NCBI GenBank assembly: GCA_026027325.1
Contig: JAMSLZ010000002.1
Location: forward strand, 124,001 to 188,000
Length of the DNA: 64,000 bases
Direction: 5' to 3'
DNA from: Actinomucor elegans
Taxonomy: Eukaryota > Mucoromycota > Mucoromycetes > Mucorales > Mucoraceae
Both the position numbers and the translations under genes were made by a program. Shown in pieces: positions 48,186-60,014 of this stretch (positions are counted from its first letter, which is position 1; each line of letters begins with the position of its first letter). The notes beneath the pieces are model-generated. The model had not been told where the DNA came from. It was given only the letters and a program-made list of their open reading frames with translations, and searched no databases.

Positions 48186-48983
48186 ATGAAGTAAATACAA
48201 CCATCCTGCAGATACGAAACGAATCATCAAAAAAGCACCAACTAATACATCCATTTTCTTAGGTTGGAGATTTGTTCTTTCTCTGGCCACAAGATCTATC
48301 CTGCTAAGGGTAAGACCTACGTCCGTGTCGATAGCAGGTAAATTAGAAAGAATTTTGAAAGAAAAAAAAAGGTAACTGACCATTCTTTGATTCTTTTAGA
48401 GTAAGTTTTATGCGCACAATCAAGTACATGAATCGCCAAAATTATATTGGACTTGGAATTCATTGCATTTTTTTTTTGATTCTTGATTTAACCCATTACT
48501 TTTATAATAGACTTTCCGTTTCATCAACGGTAAGGCTGCCTCTTACTTCCTTCAACGTTTGAACCCTCGTAAGATCAGATGGACCGTCATCTACCGTCGT
48601 TTGAACAAGAAGGGTATGACTGAGGAAATTCAAAAGAAGCGTTCTCGTCGTACTGTTAAGCACGAACGTGCCGTCGTTGGTGCCTCTTGGGATGCTATCC
48701 GTGCCAAGCGTAACCAAAAGCCCGATGCTCGTGCTGCCGCTCGTCAAGCTGCCATCTCCAAGTCTAAGGATGCCAAGAAGGCTGCTGCTGCTGCTAAGAA
48801 GGCTGCTAACCCTGCTGTAAGTATACATTGTGAATTGGGATATAAAAAAAGATAGACAGAATGGGAATCACTCTAAAGGATTGCATTAAACTCATTCGTT
48901 TGTATTTATAGGGTTCTCAACCCAAGGTCAGCAAGCAACAAGCCAAGGGTTTCGCTCCTAAGGCCGCTGCTACCTCTCGTTAA
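48186..48983 (+). CDS. 60S ribosomal protein eL24, with a one-nucleotide exon
   Basis: The proposed exons are 48186..48190, 48263..48337, 48400..48400, 48511..48816 and 48912..48983, giving 152 residues (yeast 155). The protein reads [19 protein letters not shown], then [47 protein letters not shown] and ends [10 protein letters not shown] with AATSR. These are all eL24 blocks. Between YVRVDS and TFRF the frame closes only if the single A at 48400 is an exon. That base is flanked by TTCTTTTAG on the left and GTAAGT on the right. The first coding exon has only five bases (ATGAA). If the one-base exon is wrong, an alternative is a missing base in the sequence. Confidence 0.9.
48400..48400 (+). 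other. Candidate 1-nt microexon of the eL24 gene
   Basis: A single A with a perfect acceptor before it (polypyrimidine then TAG, with a CTGAC branch-like site at 48376-48380) and a perfect GTAAGT donor after it. Without it, splicing 48337 to 48511 shifts the frame and loses the whole conserved C-terminal two thirds. Confidence 0.6.
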
Positions 48984-49475
48984 ATAGCTACATGTTCTTT
49001 TTTTTCTCTTAATAAAAATGCACATTGACTTTTTTTTATATATATGATATACCATTGATAGTCACTACAGACCCTTGACTGTAAAACATGATTGCTATGT
49101 AAGCGCGGGTATTGATCGCCAGTTATTATGGAGAAATGGCTATTGATCAGCGGTTGTTGTGAAGTAATGACTGTTTGGTTGGCGGAACGAGTGTTGATTG
49201 GTGGTTACTGTGGTACTTTCGGTGGTTATTATGCTATTTAATAGTAGCTTTTTCTTGAGATCTCTCTGTAGTAACAATTGGCTAGCTGTTTTACTAGCAT
49301 GATGTAGGTCCTTTTTCGCTATACAGACAGTAATACAATGAATCTGTAAGGCATTAATAATGATAGCACCCCAAAAAAAAAACTTGTCACGCAATCGAAT
49401 TAGACGCGTTCAATATAAATTGCTGTGCTACTTTTGCGCGTCAATTCACCACTCTTTTGTATAGGAACTACTACT
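48984..49475. other. Intergenic DNA
   Basis: About 490 bp. It includes a short set of repeated GTGGTTA/TGGTTATT-like words at 49100-49230, in line with tandem decay, and no gene. Confidence 0.45.
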
Positions 49476-51950
49476 ATGGACGATATAGCAGTTTTTAAAG
49501 ATCGCAACATAATTGGCATTTGCGACTATATATCAAACATTTGTGAATTATACATTCATTCTACAACATTGACTGAACCATTAGTGAGACCCTTTTACAC
49601 TTTCTTTCCGACATTACTTGTATATATATTTGGTTCGCCTAATGCTAGGTAAGCCTGTTTAACTAAATTAATTGTATTTTCCATTCACTCATCTGCTTTG
49701 CTAGAGGTTGGTTACATACAGAAACACCTGCAGCCCAGGACATTGCCATACGAAAGCTACTTTCTGTCAATGGTCCCTTTTTTCAAGCCATTGTAAGACT
49801 TAGTCTACAGCCGGAATACTCTTATGATCTCGTTACAGAACACTTACCAGTAAAGCTCTACAACTATTACTACTACTACTACAACTCCAACTGCAAGAAA
49901 CGAATTAATATATTGTTCTTATAGGCGGATGTACGAAAAGTCCTCTCTAGCGGATCAATTCAGTATCTACCAAGTGTGTATAGTAATTGTTCGTATCTTG
50001 GAGAATCAGCCAGTGCAAGCTCTGTCGATATTCGAACTGCAGCAACGAGACAATCTACTTTATCAACTGTAGGAGGAGAAAGAAAAATCAAGTTTAATAT
50101 GCTACAGTTTTACCTGTACTACTTCTTGAGTGTTCCAACTTGGATACCTACTACTACGACTGCTAGTACTGCTACTACTGCTACTGCTACGACTACGACT
50201 AATACATTTTCAATGCAACCAAGAGTGGCCCCTACCCAACAAAATAATACTTCAAAGCCATATCAATACGGAACGGTGAGACCTCCATTGTCATCTCCCG
50301 CTCAAACTAGTATCAACAACACGATAGGCAATGCGAACCCAGCCTATATGTTACAGGGTAAACCAAGGTCACTGATTAACAGCGTATATGGTCCAGTACT
50401 CGAAGAATACTTGCAGTACTTTGTTCCGATAGGAACAAGTCTTGAATTCCCTGGCTACGTGCATACTTTTTTTCTTGATGCTTGCGTGGAGTTATGGATC
50501 AGAACTGCTTGGGTTACCAATGGTCAAAAGCTTAATGAGGAATTCATGCATTACATTAGCACTTTTGTCAAATACATTGTCCGACACGATCTCAAGTTAT
50601 GCACGGCAAACACCAAAACACTCTATCATCATGTCTATACATCAGTCAAAGATGAATTGTATATGCTCATATCTCGTTTAGCTTTGAATTGGAGTAAGCA
50701 CGATGATTATTTGCAGGTAGTGGATTTATGGTCCGTCTGGGCTGCACCTTGGAAATTAGGAGTTGCTCCACGTAGTTACGAGAACCAAGTGTTTACACCC
50801 ATAGACCATAGTTGGGCACCTTTTATTTTGGACAATATACTCTTTTATATTTCGCTGGTCGATATTCTATTACAACGCACTAGTATTTTTCTTTACAAGG
50901 ATAGTATACCCCAACAACAGCAGCAGCAGCAACAAATATCAACAACCTACGGTGATAGTGGCACCATTGGAGGTCAATTGCGTATCATATATAGAATCAT
51001 CAACGTCTTGAAAGCGCAGGGACTTGTGGATTTCTTGGCCAATGTTGAGCTTGGTTTACAAAAGATGCAATCTGGTTCTCTTGGTATGATGGCTGCTTTA
51101 CCCGCTCACCAAAATATCTTTAAAACCATGGCTTTGGTATGTTTTGGATCTGAAAAGATGGATTATGTCATACGAGACAAGTTAAAATTTGCCTATAACG
51201 TATTGGGGCAATTGGAAGGAACAAATCAAACATGGAAACCTAAAGGTTTATACACCAATGATATTCAACCTCGGTCCGACGTCCTTTTAAAGACATTGAA
51301 TGCCATCCATAATGCTATGTTAGCTCGCGAAACCAATAAGCAAACACCATCAAAAAGCCAAAAACAAGTGCAACAGCTCAAGGAAGCTTATGATATCCTG
51401 TATTCAACATTTAAAGTGACAGGTACCGGTCATTTAATATCAACCACTACCACCATCACCACAAATGCAAACAATAGAAGCAGCCATTCTCCTACAACCC
51501 AGCTTTCTGGCACCAATGTACCAATAAAGAGACACACACCAAAGCTTGCTGGACTGGGTGATGGTGGTTATTTGACAAAAGAAGAAGTACTTGCTATTAG
51601 ACAAGGAAAGATGGCTTGTTCCTACGAGAATATACCTGCTCTGGGTTCGCGAGCAGAAACCTATGTTCGTTCTTATGAAAACGCCTTCCTTGTTCGTTGT
51701 ACTCTTAAATTGGATCGTAAACTAAATTATCATGTAAGTAGTGTTTATACATATATATATATATATACAATTATGAAAATCCCGACGCTAATTTGTTATG
51801 CAGTACGATCGTTTATTACCTATTCGATATAGACCAAATTTCTTACCAAAGAAATTAACGCTTAGGCCCTGGGCTGCGACTGTGAATTTTATTTATACAG
51901 TCATCTTTTTCTCAATATTCTTGTATATTTTCTTCAAAATTATATACTAA
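49476..51950 (+). CDS. Sphingomyelin phosphodiesterase 4-like (SMPD4 / nSMase3)
   Basis: Four exons, 49476..49648, 49705..49849, 49925..51733 and 51804..51950, give 757 residues. Order and motifs recall SMPD4: the N-terminal LVRPFYTFFPTLLVYIFG, a conserved core with GPVLEEYLQYFVP, FFLDACVELWIRTAW, YISTFVKYIVRHDL, VDLWSVWAAPWKLG and WAPFILDNILFYI. The C-terminus is a basic stretch followed by one membrane anchor (FIYTVIFFSIFLYIFFKIIY). Animal SMPD4 sits in the ER and nuclear envelope and is linked to sphingomyelin breakdown and nuclear-pore insertion. Low-complexity inserts are present: a Thr/Ala run near 50150-50200 and a Gln run near 50913-50935. The start is the first ATG of the frame. Confidence 0.78.
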
Positions 51951-54910
51951 TTGTGCAATAATGGTAAATTGATAAAGAGGATAGCTATCTATAGTAGAAT
52001 ATACTGTTTTAATATGAAATTTGTTTTAACTTTGAAGATGTAATGTATTATTAATAGTATCGTGGTATATGTGGCTCGTAAACAGCGTATTTTTTTTTTA
52101 TATATATCTACGTATGCTTAATGAGCATTGCACAGTTTGGATTAAAATACACTCGTAATCAGTAATGATTCAATACATACTTGATAAGCTCTTAGTGAAA
52201 GCTTAGCTTAACTATTTATAGGAGCCTAGCGTTAGTTTTTGAATCACATATAATACAATTGCCTATTACATTATGTCTGACATATAGAACAATACTCGCT
52301 GCTCAACTGTCTGTATAATTAATCCCATTTTTTTTTTGATACATCTAGAAGAAGAAAAAATACAGGTGGATGTATTGGAGCGAATGAAGCATAGTTAGCT
52401 TAGAATTCTTGCTTCTGAAATGGCATGTATACCATTACCAAAATTACAAAGGGTATTAGACATTCTGTTACATTGCATAACCAAGGGATGAGATAATTGA
52501 GGTTCTAATACAGTAAAAGCAGGTCAAGATTTAATGAAAATAGCTATATTGCGTAACCTGAGATATATGAAATAACACATAATTACATGATGTCAGAATG
52601 ACTTGCTGATTTATCATACTGTTGGTAAACTCAAGGCACAAGTAACAGGACTATATAGATATTATGTGGCGAAAAATTATAAACGATACGGTTCGTAATT
52701 CGACTATAGCCTCTCTCAAACAATCTATCTCCGAGATGAGCTACTGTGCAACTACATGAGAAGTACTTGCTACTGTCTATGTTTACTAAGTATCATGGAT
52801 GATCATTTGGTATCGACGATTGCGAAGCCTGTCAAGTGTATAGTATCTATCGAGCTATTTATTACTCTCCTAGAATTATTCTACCTGATAATGTCTTCGG
52901 CCATATCGATGTAGATCTAGGTGATTTCAATACTGCATTATTTAGTGGTAATAGCATTATGTTAATTGAAGTGGCGATTTACCATTCAACAAACACTCCC
53001 TAATAAGAACAGTTAAAGTATAGCAAAAGAACTAGTCAGCATCTGCTGTTAGTTTGAATCCCTTCGATCTATCACGCATGACAATGGTACAAAAGTGCAT
53101 GTAAATGATTGCCTTAGACAGACTATTTAGCTTGACCTACACTGTTGTTGTAAACAGTATGTAGTAAAAAGTTGTACAAGTATTTGTATATATAGAATCA
53201 TCAGAGTGTTAACTATCAATGATGTTGAGCCTGGAAGCTGGTATTTGTATTTAGACACGATCTGATACTCTGACAACTGCCAGTATTCTTGATTTCATAA
53301 ATCTCGTCCATTTGCGGCTATATTCAATATACGTCCTAATGAGTTTATCTGTTACACGAATGTAAAATCTATCCTTAATATCGATAAATATGATAGTAAG
53401 CTCATCGAAAAGGAGCTGAAATATGTCAAAAAAGTCATTATTTCTTCTATTGCTAAACGTATTAATGAAATATAATTAAACAACCATTTTAAATTTTAAA
53501 AGAATAAGACCATTGAAACCACGTACCCTTCTAACTTCAAAATTATGATTGTGAACATATTCGAATTATCTAAACTGCCACTTAGATAGTTGGGTCCTTT
53601 TACCGTTAACAAAGGCTATCCCAAGCAGATAATTACATTTTAGAATGTCTCATCAACTTTTTGTTATCTCGTGATGTATCTGCATATCAGATAAGATTGG
53701 TTCAAACAGGAGATAGACGGCCTGAAAACGAACTTGACAAAAAGCGCTATGAGGTATAAGCAGTTGTAAACCAACGATCTTTGACAACCGGTTGACATAT
53801 TTAATTCGAAGAAACTTGTTCAAAATTATTGAATATGTCGCTAAGCAAACTTTGCTAGTACAACAGATATATTCTTATCAGATAATACTATCAACAAGCA
53901 AAGAACGCCTGCTCGTAATAAGCACGACAGGTTTTTTGTACCCAAAGCATATAACACAGATGTTGAGCTACATAAATTTGTTCTACAAGTATCATTGGTT
54001 TTTTTTTTCCCTTATTATATTTTTTTCCTATTACATATGACTTTTTTTTTGCAATTTTTTTATGGCAATTTACCTTCCACGCAATTTTACATCTAATACA
54101 ATGTTTTATATTGCATTTTTCATATAAAGATATCTTTACAGTGGTGAACTTATTAGGAAGGATACAATGTTGTATTTCACATATTGTTCAATACTATTTA
54201 TACAATAGTAATTTACCAACAGCCCATCTGTTTACACACGGGCTCTTTATCTGCTGATTCGGTCAGACTCATTATATGTACATAAATACACAGGCGATGT
54301 GTCATTTTTAGAATAACCAGTCAATAAATATTACAAAAAGCAAATACAATCATAATATCTAATAATACCGAGTGTATCTCGCATGTGTAAGACAAACAAT
54401 CTGAGAAGAAACCCCATTGTACTGTCCAAAGGTTAGACATTATTATAAGCTCTGATGAAATATATACAATAAAGACCTACTTTTGAATTAATAAAAATAA
54501 ATTACAACTTTCACCATCAGGATGGCTGATTTAATTACTCTGTCTATTCTTTTATTATTCATTTAATTATTATATCGTATGTTTTTAGTACGAGATACAA
54601 CTCAAATACTGCGGATCTATTATCAGGCCAGTACTATACTACCTACTCTGCAATTGTTGCCATACAACACAAGGAATATATTTCTCTTTGCACATTTAGA
54701 ATCTTATTTTCTCTGATTATAAAAGATTACATCGAACACATACATCCTTTTATCTTTTACTACACTTTCCCTCTTGTGTCGTGCAGCATTTTTAATATAA
54801 ATGATCGAGTCTGGACTATTAAGATGTAAATATATCATGTGCTCAAAAAATATGATGTGTTTTTTTTTGGGAAAAAAAGTAAATAGCATCGCCTACATAT
54901 TTGGTAATTG

Positions 54911-54990
54911 GTCTATAGATCTTTTGGTTGATCTTGGCCCAATGTCAAGTCTGATTAGTGGTTCATTTTTAGAATGAGCTACTGAATCTA
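54911..54990 (+). repeat. Dispersed ~70-bp repeat, copy
   Basis: TCTATAGATCTTTTGGTTGA, then CTTGGCCCAATGTCAAGTCT, GATTAGTGGTTCAT and AGAATGAGCTACTGAATCTA. It is one of the clearest members. Confidence 0.75.
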
Positions 54991-56043
54991 GTAGAATTTT
55001 AAGTATGCTATTCATTTCGAATGTGTTCAATATTTTTTTTTTTTTTTTTTTTTGCCATCTAGTGTAAATCAGGGATTTGTATTTTTTTGTTGTTGCAATC
55101 AAAAGCGTAGTGACATCAGATTCATTTCGGAGGACTTTAGCTGCCATTACCTAGTAGATTATATAACTTTTCAGTATTGACATTTCATTCTGCTGGAATT
55201 GTGTGCAATTTGAATAGAATGTCTCTCTCATATTCAACGCTGCTGCGATATTGTTATTGTTATTTGTATAGCTTACTCTACGCTACTGTTGTTGTTGTCT
55301 TGTGTTGCAATGATAGTATTAATAAAACGAATGTTAATCTGAAATTGGCACTTCTATATAACTGCAAGAAAGCATTCAAATAATTTTGTGGATTCTCCCG
55401 AGGATTCCTTGATGAGCCTTAGTTTTCGATTCAAACAACAAATTTTACTGATATATGCAACATCTCTTAATAAAGCTTGTATTTTATTTAATGTTGCGTC
55501 TAATAGTATTACAATGATTAAAGCTATCCTTAGATGAAGTATTCCAGATAAAAAAGAGATGCTAGTTTTTTTTTTTAAAGAGCCATGCGGAAAATTCATG
55601 CAAACCATATATCTGCCCACTTACCAAAGTACTGCATCCATATTATTAATGGATTTTGACTTTGTGAATATATTTTTAATGAGTAAATTATTTTATTTAG
55701 AAGGCAAGTCCAACAGTAATACGATCGAATACTATCAGATATATTTCCTATATGGTATTAGTGAGCCTTGTCTTGAAATAACCATCTTTTCGCTCCACAA
55801 GAAAATGTAAAGCTATAAACATTTGAGCGTTTATCTAGAAATTGCTCATTTGCAAGCTATTTTGTTTTTTCTACCGATTTCGACTTGATGTTATTATATC
55901 TAGTTGCTAGTCCATGTTCAAAGTGAAGAAGCAGATTAATCAAAAACATTATTTGGCTAAAGTGTTAGGAGTATATTATACATTTGAGATGAACTAGTAA
56001 TTTCCATACATTTTATATCGCGATGATTAATGATCAATAAATT

Positions 56044-56115
56044 ACTCGATCAATCTCAGCGCAATGTCACATCTACTTAATCGTATATGTTTAGAACGAG
56101 CTACTACATCTTTCC
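56044..56115 (+). repeat. Dispersed ~70-bp repeat, copy
   Basis: CTCGATCAATCTCAGCGCAA, TGTCACATCTACTTAATC and AGAACGAGCTACTACATCTT follow the family order. It lies 100 bp from the next copy in the same orientation. Confidence 0.75.
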
Positions 56116-56215
56116 AAAACCTTTATTTTATTTTATTTTATTTGATTTTTATTCAATGTAGAACTCTATTGCATTTGCCAATATTTTGCCGCAAATAATA
56201 TGAATTTCAAGATCT

Positions 56216-56295
56216 TAATAGATCTCTCGACCGAGTTCGGTCCAATGTGGCATCAGCCAAGTATTCCATGTTTGGAATGAACTGCTGCATCTGCA
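56216..56295 (+). repeat. Dispersed ~70-bp repeat, copy
   Basis: AATAGATCTCTCGACCGAGT, TCGGTCCAATGTGGCATCAG and GGAATGAACTGCTGCATCTG; a near-complete member. Confidence 0.78.
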
Positions 56296-57094
56296 AGTAA
56301 CTCTATTTAACTGCACTATTGTGAATATACTGTTTATATATGAGCCACACGGCTTGAATTTTGACTACGGCTAATCGCCCGTGCTTTTGCCCAGCTTTTG
56401 CCGTGTTTCCACTGCTGCTGACCACACTTTATCTACTTAAAAGGTAACCTGACAGGAAGTAAACTATTCCCTTTCTTAGCTTTGAGTGTTTCTCAAAGCC
56501 TTGTAGTGGCGCCCACAGTTTGAAATTGAATCATCACAAGGGAATGGCTGGGGAGTCCTTTTCCACTATCACCCCATTTCCCTCAGTAGTGTAACGCCGG
56601 TATTTCGGTAGTGGAACCATTGACTTATGAATTTTTCTCAGCCGGCCGATTGAACACAAAAGTACGACAATCTTTCCGGATTACACAGGACTATCAGCCT
56701 AAACACTAATGCCCGAGTACAAAGTAATAATACTTGTTTTTTTTTCGATAAGAGTTAAAAGCCATGTTTCTTTCTTACGCTTTTAACACCCTTTCTGCTT
56801 AAATGGAAAACGGCCCTTTTCAAGAAATAGGAAGCTTGACTAAAAAAAAAAAAAAAACTTTTAAAGGAGCCTATATTTGCCAAGTCGTATAGTAAAAATG
56901 AAACGTCATGTCGCACAAAAAGAAATTTAGTGAATTGAAAGGAATTCAATTTTTATTACACGCACTTTTTTAGTGGCAAGAGAGTATATTAAGATAGATG
57001 TACAGTAATAGTATTAAGTATAGTGTAGTATGTAGATGATTAAGATTAGTGTATAAGAAAATGAGGCTTGGAAAGAAAAAGATACAAATATGCT

Positions 57095-58904
57095 CTAGAT
57101 GTCTTCATCAAAGAACTTTTCGGCGACAATGTATTTATCGTTTGTCTTGTAAAGTCTCTTGATACAGGCAATGGAAGCAGGGATTGTCATGAAAGCCCAA
57201 GCGGCAATTGGTAAAGAGATGTAATCAAAGACGTTGCGCCAAGTACGTGTGTCGGATTTGCGATACAGTTCCCGATCGATGACTCTGTGCAAGTATTCAT
57301 AGATGGCCAAGGTACCAAAGAGAGGAAAAGGTAAAAAGATGGTGATAATCTTTACAATATTCCACAGATTAGAATATATTTCAGAAGTGAGGATAGGATT
57401 ATCTGCCGGGTCAACAAATGCAACCATCGAATGAGGTGGAAATAAGATAAACTGCATCAAAGGTACAGCTGCAAACATAAGCCAACCAGACGTGACAGGA
57501 ATCAGATGAGCTTCCATGACTTTGGTACACATGACAAGTTTATCGAGCCAGAAGCTAGGCGAAGCATAGAGACTTGTCTTTTTGGTCAAAGAAGCAAAGA
57601 CATGATGACCATCCACAGTATCCTTGACACCAAAAGAATTGCGAAGTGTATAAGCAAGATCTGCAATACCATTGTAGTGACGCTTAGCTTGAACAAAACG
57701 AGCATTCATATTGGACAAGTAGCCTTGAGTTTGAACATTGGTGAGGTTGATGGGAACAAAGATAGGACAACAACGAGCAAGGCCGTCCGTTTTAAAAAAG
57801 CACTTGAGCATCATATGCATATCTTCTCCAACAGAATCTGCATCTGTATCCCAATAGCCAACTCGTTCGGCTAATACCATACTAAGACTATAAGTGGAGC
57901 AAGGAAAAGAAAGACCACGACTATTGCTCAAACTGGACATCACCATGGCAGACCATGTAATATCCGTCATTCTAACAGCAGCAGGAACATCGAAACAATT
58001 ACGAGAAAAAAAGATAGGTGGAGCAAACAACAAAAAGTATGGGTCTTCAGCTTGACTAAACGCTTTTTCAACCTATTCTCCAATTAGTCATACATATTAA
58101 AAAAACTGCTATTTTCATCTCTTACCTCTTTTGTATACAACTCGGGAATAGATGAGTCAGAGTCAGAGACGGTCAGGATAACTCTTCTTCTATCAATACC
58201 GTGCTGCAACATTTGTGCACAACCATGCTTTGCAGCATAAGCTACATTAGAACCTTTACCACGCGTTTCACCTGGAATATCAGCAGGATGAGCAGTGACG
58301 ATGAAGTGAAGGAAGCTATCTTTGAAATAGTCTTGCAGGTTATTGGATTTCTCTTCATAGTTTAGTTCAGAAGCCTCCATAGCCAAAATGATGACATAGT
58401 TAGTTTGAGCATTCCTATAGTCATATTAGTTTAGTAGCCCCCCTCTCTCTTTAGTGTTTCTTACTTGTGATTAGCTAAACGTTTGATGGTATCTCTCAAA
58501 AGAGCCTCTGGCTCTGCGTAATTGGGTACGATAAAGGCGTGAATGAAATGAGAGTCATCATAGGTTTTCAAAGCAGTTTCCATGTCTTCCAGTTCATCTA
58601 TTGATGTGATTCTTTCACGAGTGGTAGTGGGGACAGGCGAAGTAGGCGCAGTTATATCATTGCTAGTGGAATTATCACTACGCTGGTTCCAGTTGCGAAT
58701 AGTGCTAATCATTTTAGTGGCAGTAAGGTAGAATTTAAAGACATGATTGACTTGGGTGTACAAGAATACAGTGAAATAGAACAATAAAAACACGATATAG
58801 GCACGAGGTATCAAGAGAGGACCCAAAGGCAGTAACAAGACAGACCCAATTGCTGTCATAGGAGCAACCAGTTCAAACGGATAATTGGCTATGGCCGCTT
58901 TCAT
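57095..58904 (-). CDS. Membrane glycosyltransferase family 2 protein
   Basis: Three exons, 58904..58465, 58414..58126 and 58072..57095, give 568 residues. Two N-terminal membrane segments (about residues 10-55) precede the cytosolic catalytic part. This begins FIVPNYAEPEALLRDTI and contains KGSNVAYAAKHG, the nucleotide-binding TVSDSDSSIPE and the acceptor-site acid in VGEDMHMMLKCF. Where processive synthases have QxxRW it has QAKRHYNGIADL. About four membrane segments follow in the last 170 residues. It belongs to the large GT2 class that includes chitin and cellulose synthases, but the missing QxxRW Trp and the small size point to a distinct, fungus-typical group. The sugar and acceptor are unknown. 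The gene probably works at the plasma membrane or Golgi. Confidence 0.85.
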
Positions 58905-59369
58905 GTTTAGATATTAAGTGGGGTATGATGAAAGAAGAGAAACCGAAAAGAAAAAGATTTTCTTTCATTTTATAGTGTCAGTGCCACTATTTTCACGCTT
59001 TGGGTGTAACCTTACATCTAGTACAACGCGTAATAATTATTATCCGAAGTTTTTCCATCCACTAGATTAAAAATGTTGTATAGATAACCCTCTTTCTTTT
59101 CTCTCTCCTTCTCCCTCTCTTTCTTTCTCTTCTTTTTTTCACAAGGGCTTACATTGAGACTGTCTATGATAGAATATATGAATGGTAGTGAAAAGGTAAG
59201 ACTACGAACTAACATATCTTTTGCACGTTGGTGGGGGTACAGTAGCGTCAATTGCAACTATACTAAGACAAATAGATGCAGCCCTTTTTTTTTCTTTTGA
59301 TAAACTAAATCAGTATTCTATTGATCATCCTATAAAAAAAAGTTTGAGTAAACCAAGATTATATGACTA

Positions 59370-59402
<33 letters not shown>

Positions 59403-60014
59403 AGCCGAGCTCAATTAAGTATTCGTTTAACAATGAATGTCCGTACACGGGTTCTCTGTTTTTCAATATATGTACATAATTCGAATACGGATTAAACAAA
59501 GATGCGGTTAAAGATTGAGGGTAAACTTTGTTCGTTTGACTATATGTATATACCTGCAAGTGCATTCAATTCACGACTGTCCTGACGATTTGAACTAAAA
59601 TCAATATCTTCCATTTCTATATCCGAACGCCTGTCACTTTGAGAACGATGAATAATGTCATTACGTGTTACGACGTACAAAAGTCTCTTCTTTAATACTT
59701 GCATATTAAGTTTCATATGGGAGATAACCCCCTGTACATGGTATTACTTGTATGAAGCTATATGATAACACCAAGTTACTATATGGTTGTTGGTTACAAT
59801 ACACATTCGGATCCTATACGGAAAAGGAAACACGTTATCTGACCATGATGTACTACCTAAGCAGTAAACCGGCTGTTTTATTGAATAAACCTAACCCAAA
59901 AAAAAAACACAGTAAAGAGAATATTCAAATGTCATTGATAATGGGATAGAGCTATGCTCAGTGACGTATTTCGATCGATTGCTTTATTATTATTTACAAA
60001 AAGGTGAACTCTAT
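58905..60014. other. Intergenic DNA between GT2 and RIO1 genes
   Basis: About 1.1 kb. It contains a CT-rich tract at 59090-59140, an A31 run at 59371..59401, and no supported gene. Confidence 0.5.
59371..59401. repeat. A31 homopolymer
   Basis: An uninterrupted run of 31 A between unrelated sequences; no coding unit ends here, so it is not an obvious poly(A) remnant of a known gene copy. Confidence 0.9.

Larger units (their letters stand above)
51951..57094. other. 5.1-kb gene-free AT-rich stretch
   Basis: The longest gene-free part of the window. It has no frame above about 90 codons with family character on either strand and no recognised RNA gene. Contents are at least three good copies of the dispersed repeat (54911, 56044, 56216), several T-runs, and a more GC-balanced 350-bp part (56380-56720). 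That last part includes TAGTGGCGCCCACAGTTTG, and its nature is unknown. The final 300 bp could include the 3' end of the GT2 gene. Confidence 0.5.

Noticed and set aside
48051..48383. 110-codon minus-strand frame across the eL24 5' end
   Set aside because: It lies over the eL24 promoter, first exons and intron, has no family character and overlaps well-supported exons.
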